Positions 9,068 through 18,667 are shown, numbered from the stretch's first letter. The stretch: 47,073 nucleotides of DNA from Lachnospiraceae bacterium (GCA_024695225.1 JAILIO010000030.1:1-47073); one strand, 5' to 3'. Program-made: numbers and translations. Notes: generated by a model from the sequence alone, not told the origin.

Positions 9068-10057
9068 GTGAAAGGAAGTAAAATGAGAAAAAATCTACTT
9101 AAAAGAGCTGCTGCAGTTCTTGCAGCCGCAGCACTGCTGGTGAGCGCATCTCCTGCCACGCTTAATGCCGCAGGTATAAGTGAGACCAGCGGAAGACCTA
9201 CGCTTACCCCCAACCAGAGACCCATCGCCGTGATGGTGGACAATGAAAAGACCGCCCTCAAGCACTATGGCGTGGGAGAGGCTGATGTTGTTTATGAACT
9301 CATGAACAGCACCGCAAACGGCAGGATCACCCGTCTCATGTGCGTGTACAAGGACTGGGCAGCGATCCCCAGGATCGGAAGCATCCGCAGCACACGTCCC
9401 ACGAACATGCTGCTGGCAGCCGAATGGAACGCTGTACTGCTCCACGACGGAGGTCCTTTCTACAACAATGCTTACTATGGTCTTGTTAACCACATTTCAG
9501 GCGGCTTTGCCAGGATCGCCAACGGGAAGCCCCGTGAATTCACAGAGTATGTCACAGCAGGACAGCCTGCAGCCCGTATGGCAGCAGCCGGCATTCCCGC
9601 AACCGGCGGACAGGTAAACCACTTCAATTTCGGAGCAGTCACTCTGGCCGGACAGCCCGGGGCAAGATCCGCCACCACAGTGGGACTTCCCTTCCCCCAC
9701 AATGCATCAAGGCTCGTATACAATGCGGCAACTATGACTTATGATTACTATGAATACGGTTCCATCCACACAGACGCTGAGGACGGCCAGGTTGCAACCT
9801 TTGACAATGTGCTGATCCAGAACTGCGCATTCACCCTCTTTGATGCCAACGGCTACATGATGTACAACTGCGTAGGATCGGGCTCAGGCTACTACCTCAC
9901 AAGAGGGATGGCCATACCTGTCACCTGGACAAAGAGTTCAAACACCGATGTGACCAGGTTCTACAACACATCAGGCAGCCAGATCACGCTGAACGCAGGA
10001 AAGACCTACATAACCCTGGTTCCTTCGGACTCCTGGGCAGCTCTTGCAATAGGTTAA
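9068..10057 (+). CDS. DUF3048 (YerB-like) secreted protein
   Basis: Signal peptide, then RPTLTPNQRPIAVMVDNEKTALKHYGVGEADVVYELMNSTANGRITRLMCVYKDW...RIGSIRSTRP. Confidence 0.85.
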   Translation: MKGSKMRKNLLKRAAAVLAAAALLVSASPATLNAAGISETSGRPTLTPNQRPIAVMVDNEKTALKHYGVGEADVVYELMNSTANGRITRLMCVYKDWAAIPRIGSIRSTRPTNMLLAAEWNAVLLHDGGPFYNNAYYGLVNHISGGFARIANGKPREFTEYVTAGQPAARMAAAGIPATGGQVNHFNFGAVTLAGQPGARSATTVGLPFPHNASRLVYNAATMTYDYYEYGSIHTDAEDGQVATFDNVLIQNCAFTLFDANGYMMYNCVGSGSGYYLTRGMAIPVTWTKSSNTDVTRFYNTSGSQITLNAGKTYITLVPSDSWAALAIG

Positions 10058-11301
10058 CTCCTGTAATCACCGTTTATCTTTACATAATCATACGAAAGGT
10101 CGCAGCCGTAGGCGCGGCCTTTCTCTTTGCCCGAATTAAGCTCCACATCCACAAGGATCTCATCGGAAGACAGGATCTCTGCAGCAGTGTCTTCTGAAAA
10201 GGGAACCCCGGCTCCGTCCCTGCAGACTGCTATCCTGCCCTTGTCGGAGGCCAGATCCACATCAACCTTCTCTATATCCACGTCCGTTTCAGCGTAACCG
10301 ATGGCGCAGAGTATCCGTCCCCAGTTTGCATCCTCGCCGAACATGGCGCATTTCACCAGGTTTGATGAGATTACGCTCTTTGCGATAACAGAAGCCTGTT
10401 CAGGGCTGACTCCCCCGGACACATGGCATTCTATGAGTTTCGTTGCGCCTTCCCCGTCCCTGGCCAGCATCTTCACAAGACCTTCCATGACCAGATACAG
10501 GGCGTTCTCCAATGCTTTATAACCTTCAGAGCCGGCGTCATCAACCCTGTTGCCACCTGCTGCCCCGTTTGCCATGAGGACTATCATGTCGTTGGTGGAC
10601 ATATCCCCGTCCACAGACAGGCAGTTGTATGTTTTTTTCACATTCACGTTGAGAGCCCTCTGCAGCAATTCCGGAGCCACATCCATATCTGTTGTTATAA
10701 ATGAAAGGGTTGTGGCCATATCCGGGCGGATCATACCGCTTCCCTTCGCCATGCCACCCAGGCTGTACGTCACATCTTCCACCTGAAAACGGACAGCCAC
10801 TTCTTTCGGAACTGTATCCGTGGTCATCACAGCCTTTTCAGCTTCGATATGGTTTTCAGGGGACAGACCGGATACCAGTTCTTTCATGGAATTCTCCACC
10901 GGTGTGACATCAAAAGGCTGTCCTATGACGCCGGTGGACGCCACAAGCACCTGTTCTTCAGGGATATCGAGAGCAGAGGCAGCCGCCCTGCACATGCGCT
11001 CTGCCTTCTCCTCCCCGTCGGACAGGCAGGTGTTTGCATTCTTTGAATTCATCACAACCGCCCTGGCCCTGCCGCCGGATACCTTTAGATGATCTGCAGT
11101 GACCTTTAACGGCGCTCCCTTCACCTTGTTTGTGGTGTAGACCGCGGCTGCAAAAGCCTCCCTGTCGGAAAATACAATACCCAGATCGTTTTTTCCGGGG
11201 GTGTCATTTATCCCGCATCTCAGGCCGTTTGCGCTGAATCCTTTGGCAGCGCAGGCCCCCATTTCCACGTATTTAAAACCTTCCATTTCAGTGAAATTCA
11301 T
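10054..11301 (-). CDS. argJ: Glutamate N-acetyltransferase/amino-acid N-acetyltransferase (ornithine acetyltransferase)
   Basis: GIVFSDREAFAAAVYTTNKVKGAPL; VVMNSKNANTC; GMAKGSGMIRPDMATTLSFITTD; KLIECHVSGG; FGEDANWGRILCAIGYAETD. Confidence 0.96.
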   Translation of the reverse strand: MNFTEMEGFKYVEMGACAAKGFSANGLRCGINDTPGKNDLGIVFSDREAFAAAVYTTNKVKGAPLKVTADHLKVSGGRARAVVMNSKNANTCLSDGEEKAERMCRAAASALDIPEEQVLVASTGVIGQPFDVTPVENSMKELVSGLSPENHIEAEKAVMTTDTVPKEVAVRFQVEDVTYSLGGMAKGSGMIRPDMATTLSFITTDMDVAPELLQRALNVNVKKTYNCLSVDGDMSTNDMIVLMANGAAGGNRVDDAGSEGYKALENALYLVMEGLVKMLARDGEGATKLIECHVSGGVSPEQASVIAKSVISSNLVKCAMFGEDANWGRILCAIGYAETDVDIEKVDVDLASDKGRIAVCRDGAGVPFSEDTAAEILSSDEILVDVELNSGKEKGRAYGCDLSYDYVKINGDYRS

Positions 11302-11315
11302 TTATCCTCTCCCCT

Positions 11316-11383
11316 TGTCAGCCCTTGAGACCTCCGGTCTGTCTGTCACTGTCAGCCCTTGAGACCTCTGGTCTGTCTGTCCA
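11316..11383. repeat. 34-bp tandem duplication spanning the stop codon of the adjacent minus-strand gene
   Basis: tgtcagcccttgagacctc(c/t)ggtctgtctgtc at 11316 and 11350. Confidence 0.92.
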
Positions 11384-11621
11384 TATCTTCAACGACGATA
11401 TCATAGATCTCACCCAGAGTTGCGGCATAGCGCAGCACATCCCAGGGTTCATTGGTATGAAAATGGATCTTTACCGTATCCTCATCTCCCGCGGCGATCA
11501 GACTGTCTCCCTTAAAATTGTCCGTGATATAGTCCCTGATCTCATCCTCGTCCAGATCCTCATCTCTCCTGTCGATCAAAAGCTGTGTGTCATAACGAAA
11601 TTCAATGCTCTGTTCAGCCAT
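11352..11621 (-). CDS. Small stand-alone protein resembling a C-terminal domain of FakA/YloV (DAK kinase-like family)
   Basis: EFRYDTQLLI...ITDNFKGDSLIAAGDEDTVKIHFHTNEPWDVLRYAATLGEIYDIVVEDMDRQ resembles the FakA (GDSLVVVGDDDLVKVHVHTNNPG...LGEL.DIKIDNM) segment. Confidence 0.75.
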   Translation of the reverse strand: MAEQSIEFRYDTQLLIDRRDEDLDEDEIRDYITDNFKGDSLIAAGDEDTVKIHFHTNEPWDVLRYAATLGEIYDIVVEDMDRQTRGLKG

Positions 11622-12951
11622 CTTCTGCGTCCTCCCTGTGTTTTCTTTTCCATTCTTTTATCTTTTCAAGCCTTTCGGCAAGTTCTCTCTCCTTCCCCTC
11701 TCCGGTGGGCTCGTAATATGTCCTTCCGGCAAGGGAGTCGGGCAGACATTCCATGGCGGTCAGCCTGTCCTCGTAATCGTGGGCGTACATATAACCCTTT
11801 CCGTATCCCACTTCCTTCATAAGCCCGGTGGGAGCGTTCCTGATGATCAGGGGCACCGGTTCATCCGGCAGTTCCTCCACATCCCTTTTTGCATTGTTAT
11901 AGGCAGTCTCCATGGAATTGGACCTGGGAGCCAGTGAAAGATAGACCACAGCCTCCGTCAGATGGACCGAGCACTCCGGCATCCCGATAAAATGACAGGC
12001 CTGGTACGCCGACACCGCAAGGGTCATGGCGTAAGGGTCTGCAAGTCCCACATCCTCAGCGGAAAATCTCAACACTCTGCGGGCGATGTAAAGGGGGTCC
12101 TCCCCTGCTTCCAGCATTCGGGAAAGCCAGTAAACCGCCGCATCCGGGTCTGAATTTCTCATGGATTTGTGCAGGGCGGAAATGAGATTGTAATGTTCTT
12201 CTCCCTGCCTGTCATACAAAAGGGACTTTCTTGTAACACACTGTTTTAAGATCTCATCCGTAACGGTGGTAACGCCCAACCCGTCCATATCGCCGTTCAG
12301 CACCGCCATCTCCAGAGTGGACAGCGCCCTCCTGGCATCTCCGTTTGAAAAGGCGGCGATGGCGGACAGGGCATCATCGGAAATCACCACCTGCTGTCCC
12401 CCAAATCCCCGTTTATCTGTCAGTGCCCTCTTCAGCACCTTCACGATATCCTGTTCGGAAAGGGCCTTCAGCACAAACACCCTGCACCTGGACAGAAGAG
12501 CCCCGTTGATCTCAAAAGAGGGATTTTCGGTGGTGGCGCCGATGAGAATTATGGCGCCCTTTTCCACAAAGGGCAGAAAAGCGTCCTGCTGGGCTTTATT
12601 GAAACGGTGTATCTCATCCACAAAGACAATGGTGCGCTGCCCCATGGAGCGGTTGTCGTCCGCCTGTTTCATCAGATCTCTTATCTCTTTTATGCCGCTG
12701 GTAACAGCAGAAAAATCCGCGAAGACCGCCCTGGTCTTTCGGGCGATCATACGCGCAAGAGTGGTCTTCCCCACGCCGGGGGGACCCCAGAATATCATAG
12801 ATGTGATGCTGTCATTCTCTATAAGCCGCCGCAACACCATCCCTTCCCCCAGCAGGTGCTCCTGACCTGCAAACTCGGAGAGATCGGTGGGTCTCAGACG
12901 GTCGGCGAGAGGTTTTGGCATCTCTCTGTCAAATAAAGACATCTGTTCCAT
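11614..12951 (-). CDS. rarA: Replication-associated recombination protein A (AAA ATPase, MgsA/RarA)
   Basis: MEQMSLFDREMPKPLADRLRPTDLSEFAGQEHLLGEGMVLRRLIE...FWGPPGVGKTTLARMIA; FVDEIHRFNKAQQDAFLPFVE. Confidence 0.95.
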   Translation of the reverse strand: MEQMSLFDREMPKPLADRLRPTDLSEFAGQEHLLGEGMVLRRLIENDSITSMIFWGPPGVGKTTLARMIARKTRAVFADFSAVTSGIKEIRDLMKQADDNRSMGQRTIVFVDEIHRFNKAQQDAFLPFVEKGAIILIGATTENPSFEINGALLSRCRVFVLKALSEQDIVKVLKRALTDKRGFGGQQVVISDDALSAIAAFSNGDARRALSTLEMAVLNGDMDGLGVTTVTDEILKQCVTRKSLLYDRQGEEHYNLISALHKSMRNSDPDAAVYWLSRMLEAGEDPLYIARRVLRFSAEDVGLADPYAMTLAVSAYQACHFIGMPECSVHLTEAVVYLSLAPRSNSMETAYNNAKRDVEELPDEPVPLIIRNAPTGLMKEVGYGKGYMYAHDYEDRLTAMECLPDSLAGRTYYEPTGEGKERELAERLEKIKEWKRKHREDAEDG

Positions 12952-13117
12952 GTGTGCTATTATATGATACAGATGGAAAATGTCAAAACAGCACTGTCTG
13001 CTTACGCCCCTTGCCCGCCGGCTCCCCATTGTATATAATATCCTTTGGAAATCAGTACAGGACAGCATTTAAAGTCCTCACTCATGATCGCTATCAGATC
13101 GGAAAGGCAGAAAATTT

Positions 13118-13720
13118 ATGGATATAGTTTGTCTCGATATGGAAGGGGTCCTGGTCCCCGAAATCTGGATAGCTTTTGCGGAAGCCACAAATATACCGGA
13201 GCTCAGGCGCACCACAAGGGATGAACCGGATTACGGGAAACTCATGAACTACCGCATAGGCATACTCAGAGAGCACGGACTGGGACTTAAAGAGATACAG
13301 GATGTAATAGGGACCATCGATCCCCTCCCGGGGGCAAAGGAATTTCTCGACGAACTGAGGGATCTGGTGCCTGTGATAATCATAAGCGATACATTTACCC
13401 AGTTTGCGGGGCCCCTTATAAAGAAGCTGGGAAACCCCACACTGTTCTGCAACACCCTGGAGATCTCTGACGATGGCTTCGTCACCGGATTTAAGATGAG
13501 AGTGCAAAATTCCAAGCTGACCACTGTGAAAGCCTTGGAATCCATCGGCTACGATGTCATATCCTCCGGGGACAGTTTCAACGATCTGGCCATGATAAAG
13601 GAGAGCAAAAAAGGTTTTCTCTTCAAGAGCACGGAAGCCATAATAAAAGATAATCCGGACCTCAGTCATTTCGACGAGTATCCGGATCTCCTGAAAGCCA
13701 TTAAAGATTCACTCTCATAA
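13118..13720 (+). CDS. thrH: Phosphoserine phosphatase/homoserine phosphotransferase (ThrH-like)
   Basis: MDIVCLDMEGVLVPEIWIAFAEATNIPELRRTTRDEPDYGKLMNYRIGIL; ISSGDSFNDLAMIKES. Confidence 0.92.
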   Translation: MDIVCLDMEGVLVPEIWIAFAEATNIPELRRTTRDEPDYGKLMNYRIGILREHGLGLKEIQDVIGTIDPLPGAKEFLDELRDLVPVIIISDTFTQFAGPLIKKLGNPTLFCNTLEISDDGFVTGFKMRVQNSKLTTVKALESIGYDVISSGDSFNDLAMIKESKKGFLFKSTEAIIKDNPDLSHFDEYPDLLKAIKDSLS

Positions 13721-13734
13721 CACAAATTAAAATT

Positions 13735-14412
13735 TCAGTTTTCCATGAGCCCTGACCTGTTCAGGGCTCTTTTCAGCGCCCGGGATGCCATATAAGCCAG
13801 GACGACGCTCAGGATATCCTTTGGGATATATGGGGCCGAGACCAGCGCAAAAGCCTTTGCCATGCCTGCCGCCACAAAGCCTTCAGACCCTGCGTTCATT
13901 GAATTGTACACCAGCATGAACTGAAAGACCCCTGTCAGATGACATACAGCGAGTCCTGTAATCCCCAGTCCCACCGCCGGGAATACTTTCATCCACTTGT
14001 CTGACATCCTGACCCTGCTGCCATAGCCGCACAGAAAAGCCATGGGGATGAATCCGAAGATAAAACCGCCTGCAAGTCCGAACAATACGCCGGGACCGGC
14101 CTGAGCGCCGTTGTACACAGGCACTCCAAGGAGTCCGAGCAAGAGGTAGATAAGTGCCGTAACAGCACCGGGCACTGCCCCGATCGTATATCCAACAAGC
14201 GCCACAGCGAAAGTCTGCAGTGTCATCGGCACACCAAAGACCGAAAAAGGGATGGGTATGACTGACAATACCGACAGTATGGCCGCCATCATCCCTATTG
14301 TCACAATCTGTCTGGTATCGGGCCTGACTCCGGTTTTTCCTGCGGCAGCTTTATCAGTACTGTTATTGTCGAACTTATCTTTTTCCAATGTCTTTACGCT
14401 TGCTTCCTTCAT
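13735..14412 (-). CDS. bioY: Biotin transporter BioY
   Basis: IPFSVFGVPMTLQTFAVALVGYTIGAVPGAVTALIYLLLGLLGVPVYNGAQAGPGVLFGLAGGFIFGFIPMAFLCG. Confidence 0.95.
   Translation of the reverse strand: MKEASVKTLEKDKFDNNSTDKAAAGKTGVRPDTRQIVTIGMMAAILSVLSVIPIPFSVFGVPMTLQTFAVALVGYTIGAVPGAVTALIYLLLGLLGVPVYNGAQAGPGVLFGLAGGFIFGFIPMAFLCGYGSRVRMSDKWMKVFPAVGLGITGLAVCHLTGVFQFMLVYNSMNAGSEGFVAAGMAKAFALVSAPYIPKDILSVVLAYMASRALKRALNRSGLMEN
13747..13769 (+). terminator. Rho-independent terminator candidate for thrH, inside the bioY 3' coding end
   Basis: GAGCCCTGA-cctgt-TCAGGGCTC followed by TTT; 9-bp perfect stem. Confidence 0.75.
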
Positions 14413-14468
14413 TTGTCACACTCTCCTGTCTTTCTTTGATTTAGTTTTTCATATGGCTAAGATTTTTC

Positions 14469-14548
14469 ATGGGCTCAGCTTTGCCCGGCCTCAGTTTTAC
14501 ATGGGCTCAGCTTTGCACAGTCTCAATTTTGCATGGGCTCAATTTTGC
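14469..14548. repeat. 16-bp tandem repeat, 5 copies, in the bioY leader
   Basis: Minus-strand unit GCAAARYTGAGCCCAT at exact 16-bp period. Confidence 0.9.
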
Positions 14549-14598
14549 ATGGGGCTTGGTTTTTTCACAGCATATCGGGCGCAATCATCACCATGCTG

Positions 14599-14630
14599 CT
14601 GTTAACCATATTGTGTATTAGGGTTAACAG
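14599..14630. promoter_or_regulatory. BirA-type biotin operator upstream of bioY
   Basis: CTGTTAACC-N14-GGTTAACAG, a 9-bp perfect palindrome matching the known BirA operator architecture. Confidence 0.85.
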
Positions 14631-14706
14631 CCTGTTCAGTATAAATCCCGGCCCCCTGTATGTCAAGACCGGGATCTGAATCTTTCGCACAATTCTTAAA
14701 TCTGTT

Positions 14707-16485
14707 TCACATCCTTTCGGGGATGCTGAATCCCAAAAGCTCTGCGCAGGTTTCCAAAAGCCTGCCTGTAAGTCCTATCAAAGCTATCATATCCTTCTGA
14801 TGATCCTTGTCATCTATGCCCAGTATCCTGTTTCCGTGATAAAAAGAATTCATTGCATCGGAAAGATCGTGGGCGTATCCGCATATCCTGTGGGGAGCGC
14901 ATTCGTTAAACGCAGATCTCACCGCCTCGTGGAACCCTGCGATCTCCTTCATAAGGCTCTTCTCCGCAGGGGTGGGTTCACCCTTAAATATGCAGGGACA
15001 TTTATCCCCTGTCTCCTCCTCATATTTTCTCATGATGGACCTGATCCTGACTGCGGTATACAGGATATAAGGGCCTGTATCCCCTTCGAAGGACGTGAAT
15101 TTATCCGTGTCAAAAATATAGTCTTTTGAAGCCTGATTCGACAGATCCCCATACTTTATGGCGGCGAGGGCCACTGTCTTTGATGTCTCCCTCTCTTCCT
15201 CCGGGGATATGTCCCTTCCCTTTTCACGGTTGCTTTCGCTGATCTTTCTGAGCATCTCGTCATCGATCTCCTTTATCAGCGATTCGAGCCTGGGCACACC
15301 GCCTTCTCTGGTCTTGTAAGGTCCGCCGTCCTTGCCGTTCACGGTGCCGAATCCGATATGGACCAGTTCGGTGGTATCCGGCGTGATCCCGGTCTTCACT
15401 GCGCATCTGAATATCTGCTCAAAATACATGTTCTGCCGCTTGTCAGTGAGATAAATGATCCTGTCCGGCTTGTAATTCTCTTCCCTGTCCATGAGGGTTG
15501 CCAGATCCGTGGTATTGTAAAGAGACGCCCCATCGGACTTTAATATCATGCAGGGGGGAAGCTTCTTTTTGTCGGACTCCCTGGCCACATCCACCACCAA
15601 GGCCCCTTCGCTCATATAAGCCCAGCCCCCGTCTTTAAGATACTGCACCATTCCGGGGATCCTGTCCTGCACAGTGGACTCTCCGTTCCAAAGTTCGAAA
15701 TGAACATCCAGGGCATCGTATATCTTTTTCATATCCGTCACGGATACGTTCATTATATGATCCCAGAGAGCTCTGTACCCTCGCCTGCCCTCCTGAAGTT
15801 CCAGGGTAGCCTTCATGGCTTCCTCCCTGTACGCCTCGTCTTCCTTGGACTTTTTGCTGGCGCTGGGATATATCTCCTCCAGTTCGCCTATGGTGAAGGG
15901 CGCTTCCTTCGGGTATTCCCCTTTAAAAGACTCGTCAAAGTACGGAAGCTCCGGCTTTCTCAGGGAGACCTCGTGTATTATGAGCCCCATCTGAAGGCCC
16001 CAGTCCCCCATATGTATATCCCCTATGGTATTGCAGCCCATAAAACGGCATATCCTCTTTACGGACTCCCCGATGACCGCGCTTCTCAGATGTCCCACAT
16101 GCAGGGGTTTGGCAACATTGGGTCCGCCGTAATCCACTATGACCGTGCTGTCGCTCTGTTTATCCACGCCGAAGCTGTCATCCCCGGCCATCTCATTTAT
16201 ATGGTCGCAGATCCATCTTCCCGAGGCATCCAGATTGATGAATCCCGGTTTCACCGCCTCCACTCTGGAAAAAGCGGGACTTTCGGAGAGGATCCCGGCG
16301 ACCTCCTCTGCGATCACAAGAGGCGCCTTCTTATACTTTCCCGCAAGAGGCATGGCCGCATTGCATTGATACTCGCAGAGATCCGGTCTCGCGGAAATAT
16401 TGACCCTTATGTCCTGCCCCTCGTAACCTGCTTTGTCAAAGGCTTTCTTTGCCTCTTCACTCAACAATTCTATCAGACTTTTCAT
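14707..16485 (-). CDS. argS: Arginyl-tRNA synthetase
   Basis: VIVDYGGPNVAKPLHVGHLRSAVIGESVKRICRFMG; YLTDKRQNMYFEQIFRCA; GDTGPYILYTAVRIRSI. Confidence 0.97.
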   Translation of the reverse strand: MKSLIELLSEEAKKAFDKAGYEGQDIRVNISARPDLCEYQCNAAMPLAGKYKKAPLVIAEEVAGILSESPAFSRVEAVKPGFINLDASGRWICDHINEMAGDDSFGVDKQSDSTVIVDYGGPNVAKPLHVGHLRSAVIGESVKRICRFMGCNTIGDIHMGDWGLQMGLIIHEVSLRKPELPYFDESFKGEYPKEAPFTIGELEEIYPSASKKSKEDEAYREEAMKATLELQEGRRGYRALWDHIMNVSVTDMKKIYDALDVHFELWNGESTVQDRIPGMVQYLKDGGWAYMSEGALVVDVARESDKKKLPPCMILKSDGASLYNTTDLATLMDREENYKPDRIIYLTDKRQNMYFEQIFRCAVKTGITPDTTELVHIGFGTVNGKDGGPYKTREGGVPRLESLIKEIDDEMLRKISESNREKGRDISPEEERETSKTVALAAIKYGDLSNQASKDYIFDTDKFTSFEGDTGPYILYTAVRIRSIMRKYEEETGDKCPCIFKGEPTPAEKSLMKEIAGFHEAVRSAFNECAPHRICGYAHDLSDAMNSFYHGNRILGIDDKDHQKDMIALIGLTGRLLETCAELLGFSIPERM

Positions 16486-17107
16486 TTCTCTCCCTCTTTG
16501 AAAACTCGCAGCCGCAGAAATCCTGCCTGTAGAGTCCGTATTTTTCCGACAGTCTCACAGACTTCAGAAATCCATCCCTCTTTTTAAAATCCGAGGGCAG
16601 CCAGTGCACATTGTACTTTTCGGACAATTCAGTCCCTATGCGGTTTATCAGGTTCGCATCCTTAAGAGGACTGAGGGTCAGCGTGGTAGTGACGCAGTCA
16701 TAGCCTTTAGACGCAGCCTCCATAAAGGTCTTTTCCAGTCTCATCCTGAAACACGCTTCACACCTTCTGCCTCTCTCAGGTTCATTTTCCAGGCCTTTCA
16801 CAGCAAGGAGCCATTCCCCGTGATCATACCCCGGGTCGGTAAGGGACAGCTCCTCTGCCCCTTCTTCTCCATTCTCCTTCAGTATCTCCAGAAATCTTTC
16901 CTCTTCCCTGTATCTTCTTTCATACTCTTCAAGGCTTGAGATATTTGGATTGAAGAAATAAATGCTCACATGAAAATGAGGACATATTGCGCTGAGACAC
17001 CCCGAAGAGCAGGGGGCGCAGCAGGCGTGTAAAAGGAGTTTTCTCCTGATCCCCTGCCTTCTGTCTTCCTCTATCTCCTTTTCCATTTCCTTCATGTGAT
17101 CAGCCAT
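16457..17107 (-). CDS. queH: Epoxyqueuosine reductase QueH
   Basis: LLLHACCAPCSSGCLSAICPHFHVSIYFFNPNISSLEEYERRYREEERFL; RRCEACFRMRLEKTF; DFCGCEFSKRE. Confidence 0.95.
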   Translation of the reverse strand: MADHMKEMEKEIEEDRRQGIRRKLLLHACCAPCSSGCLSAICPHFHVSIYFFNPNISSLEEYERRYREEERFLEILKENGEEGAEELSLTDPGYDHGEWLLAVKGLENEPERGRRCEACFRMRLEKTFMEAASKGYDCVTTTLTLSPLKDANLINRIGTELSEKYNVHWLPSDFKKRDGFLKSVRLSEKYGLYRQDFCGCEFSKRERNEKSDRIVE

Positions 17108-17314
17108 AGATTAAAGGATATTACATAAAAGAAAGTATTTCAAGGAACATTTCTCTCATCTTTCTCCCCTGTGGATGCACTTTCTCCCCGAAGGATGTTA
17201 TAATTATCTTCGCAAATGAAAGCAAGACGGTTTGGAAAGCCCGGAGCAGTCTGAAACGCTGTGCCCCGGATGCTTTATCACATATAAACCGGGCATCAAA
17301 AGCGGAGGTGCAGA

Positions 17315-18382
17315 TTGGGAGAACTGAAGACAGATGAACTCACGGCAATGATAAAGTCCGGTGATCTGAAAGGCTCTTTCCTGCTCTACGGGGAGGAACA
17401 GTTCCTTGTGAGCAGATACGGAAGAAATATCCGGAAGACCGTTGCATCGTCAAACGAGGTCATGAACGCCACCAGACTGTTTGGCAGTTTTCAGGATAAC
17501 GGAAAAGCTGTCACAGACATCGTGGAAACCGCCCGGACCATGCCCTTTTTTGCGGACAGGAGAGTTGTGGAAGTCAGCAACTCCGGTTTTTTTAATGTCA
17601 GGGGAGGAAAAAAGAAAGATTCAAAGGATGACGGATCTGAAGGGGATAACGCCCCTGCAGCCACCGGTGTCACAGGCCCCCTGAACACCCTTGTATCCGG
17701 TCTCCCGGAAACCTGTGTGCTCCTGTTTGAAGAGACAGAGATCGACAAGCGCTCTTCCCTCTACAAGCAGATATTAAAGTCGGGACATGTGATCGAATTT
17801 CCACGGCTGAAAGGAAAAGCGCTTTTTGACAAAGCTGCGGTAGAAGCAAAGAGGATCGGCCTGAATATAGAAGCTTCGGCTCTCAGAGAACTGATCTCCT
17901 ACACAGGGAACGACCTTTGGACCATAGTCAGGGAGTTTGAAAAACTTAAAGGCTACTGTGCAGATTCCGGCAGCGCAACAGTTTCGGATGTGAGAGATAT
18001 CTGCACCAGGAAACCCGAAGACAAGGTATTTGACATGATAGAATATATGTCATCAGGCAGGAAAATGGAAGCCATGACCATTTACCGTGACCTGGCGGCT
18101 CTTGGACAGAATGGCTATTCCCTGCTGTCTCTCATAGCTCGTGATTACAACCTGCTGCTGTCCGCCAGGGATGCCATAGACAGGAACCTGAACAAGGTGG
18201 AAACAGAAAGGCATGTAAACTGTATGAAATTTCTGGTGGGAAAATACGTGAGCAGAGCACGACACGGCACCAGAGCTGAGTTCATACAGGGGCTGGAGAG
18301 ATGTGTGCAGATGCAACAGGATATAAATACCGGCCGCATGATAGAAGATATCGGTGTTGAGATACTGATAATGGAAGCCTGA
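17315..18382 (+). CDS. holA: DNA polymerase III delta subunit (TTG start)
   Basis: GELKTDELTAMIKSGDLKGSFLLYGEEQFLVSRYGRNIRK; GNDLWTIVREFEKL; preceded by GCGGAGGTGCAGA. Confidence 0.92.
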   Translation: MGELKTDELTAMIKSGDLKGSFLLYGEEQFLVSRYGRNIRKTVASSNEVMNATRLFGSFQDNGKAVTDIVETARTMPFFADRRVVEVSNSGFFNVRGGKKKDSKDDGSEGDNAPAATGVTGPLNTLVSGLPETCVLLFEETEIDKRSSLYKQILKSGHVIEFPRLKGKALFDKAAVEAKRIGLNIEASALRELISYTGNDLWTIVREFEKLKGYCADSGSATVSDVRDICTRKPEDKVFDMIEYMSSGRKMEAMTIYRDLAALGQNGYSLLSLIARDYNLLLSARDAIDRNLNKVETERHVNCMKFLVGKYVSRARHGTRAEFIQGLERCVQMQQDINTGRMIEDIGVEILIMEA

Positions 18383-18460
18383 CTCTCACTTCCCGGGATC
18401 CACACCAGAAGATCAGATCTTCTCCCTGCCTGTTTCCATCCGGAAAACCCGCTTTCATCC

Positions 18461-18645
18461 TGCAGGCTTTGTGTCCGAAGATCCGGTTTTCACCCTGCAG
18501 GCTTTGTGTCCGAAGATCCCCGCTTTCACCCTGCAGGCTTTGTGTCCGAAGATCCCCGCTTTCGCCCTGCAGGCTTTGTATCCGAAGATACCCGCTTTCG
18601 CCCTGCAGGCTTTGTATCCGAAGATCCTTGTTTTCACCCTGCAGG
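18461..18645. repeat. 36-bp tandem repeat, about 5 copies, between convergent holA and GerMN genes
   Basis: TGCAGGCTTTGTRTCCGAAGATCC..GCTTTCRCCC with TGCAG at 18461, 18496, 18532, 18568, 18604 and 18640. Confidence 0.95.
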
Positions 18646-18667
18646 TCTGTAGCGATCGGCCTGCAGT

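Noticed and set aside
18461-18645. CRISPR array from 36-bp periodicity
   Set aside because: The whole 36-bp unit is repeated with no unique spacers; it is a simple tandem repeat and no cas genes are present.
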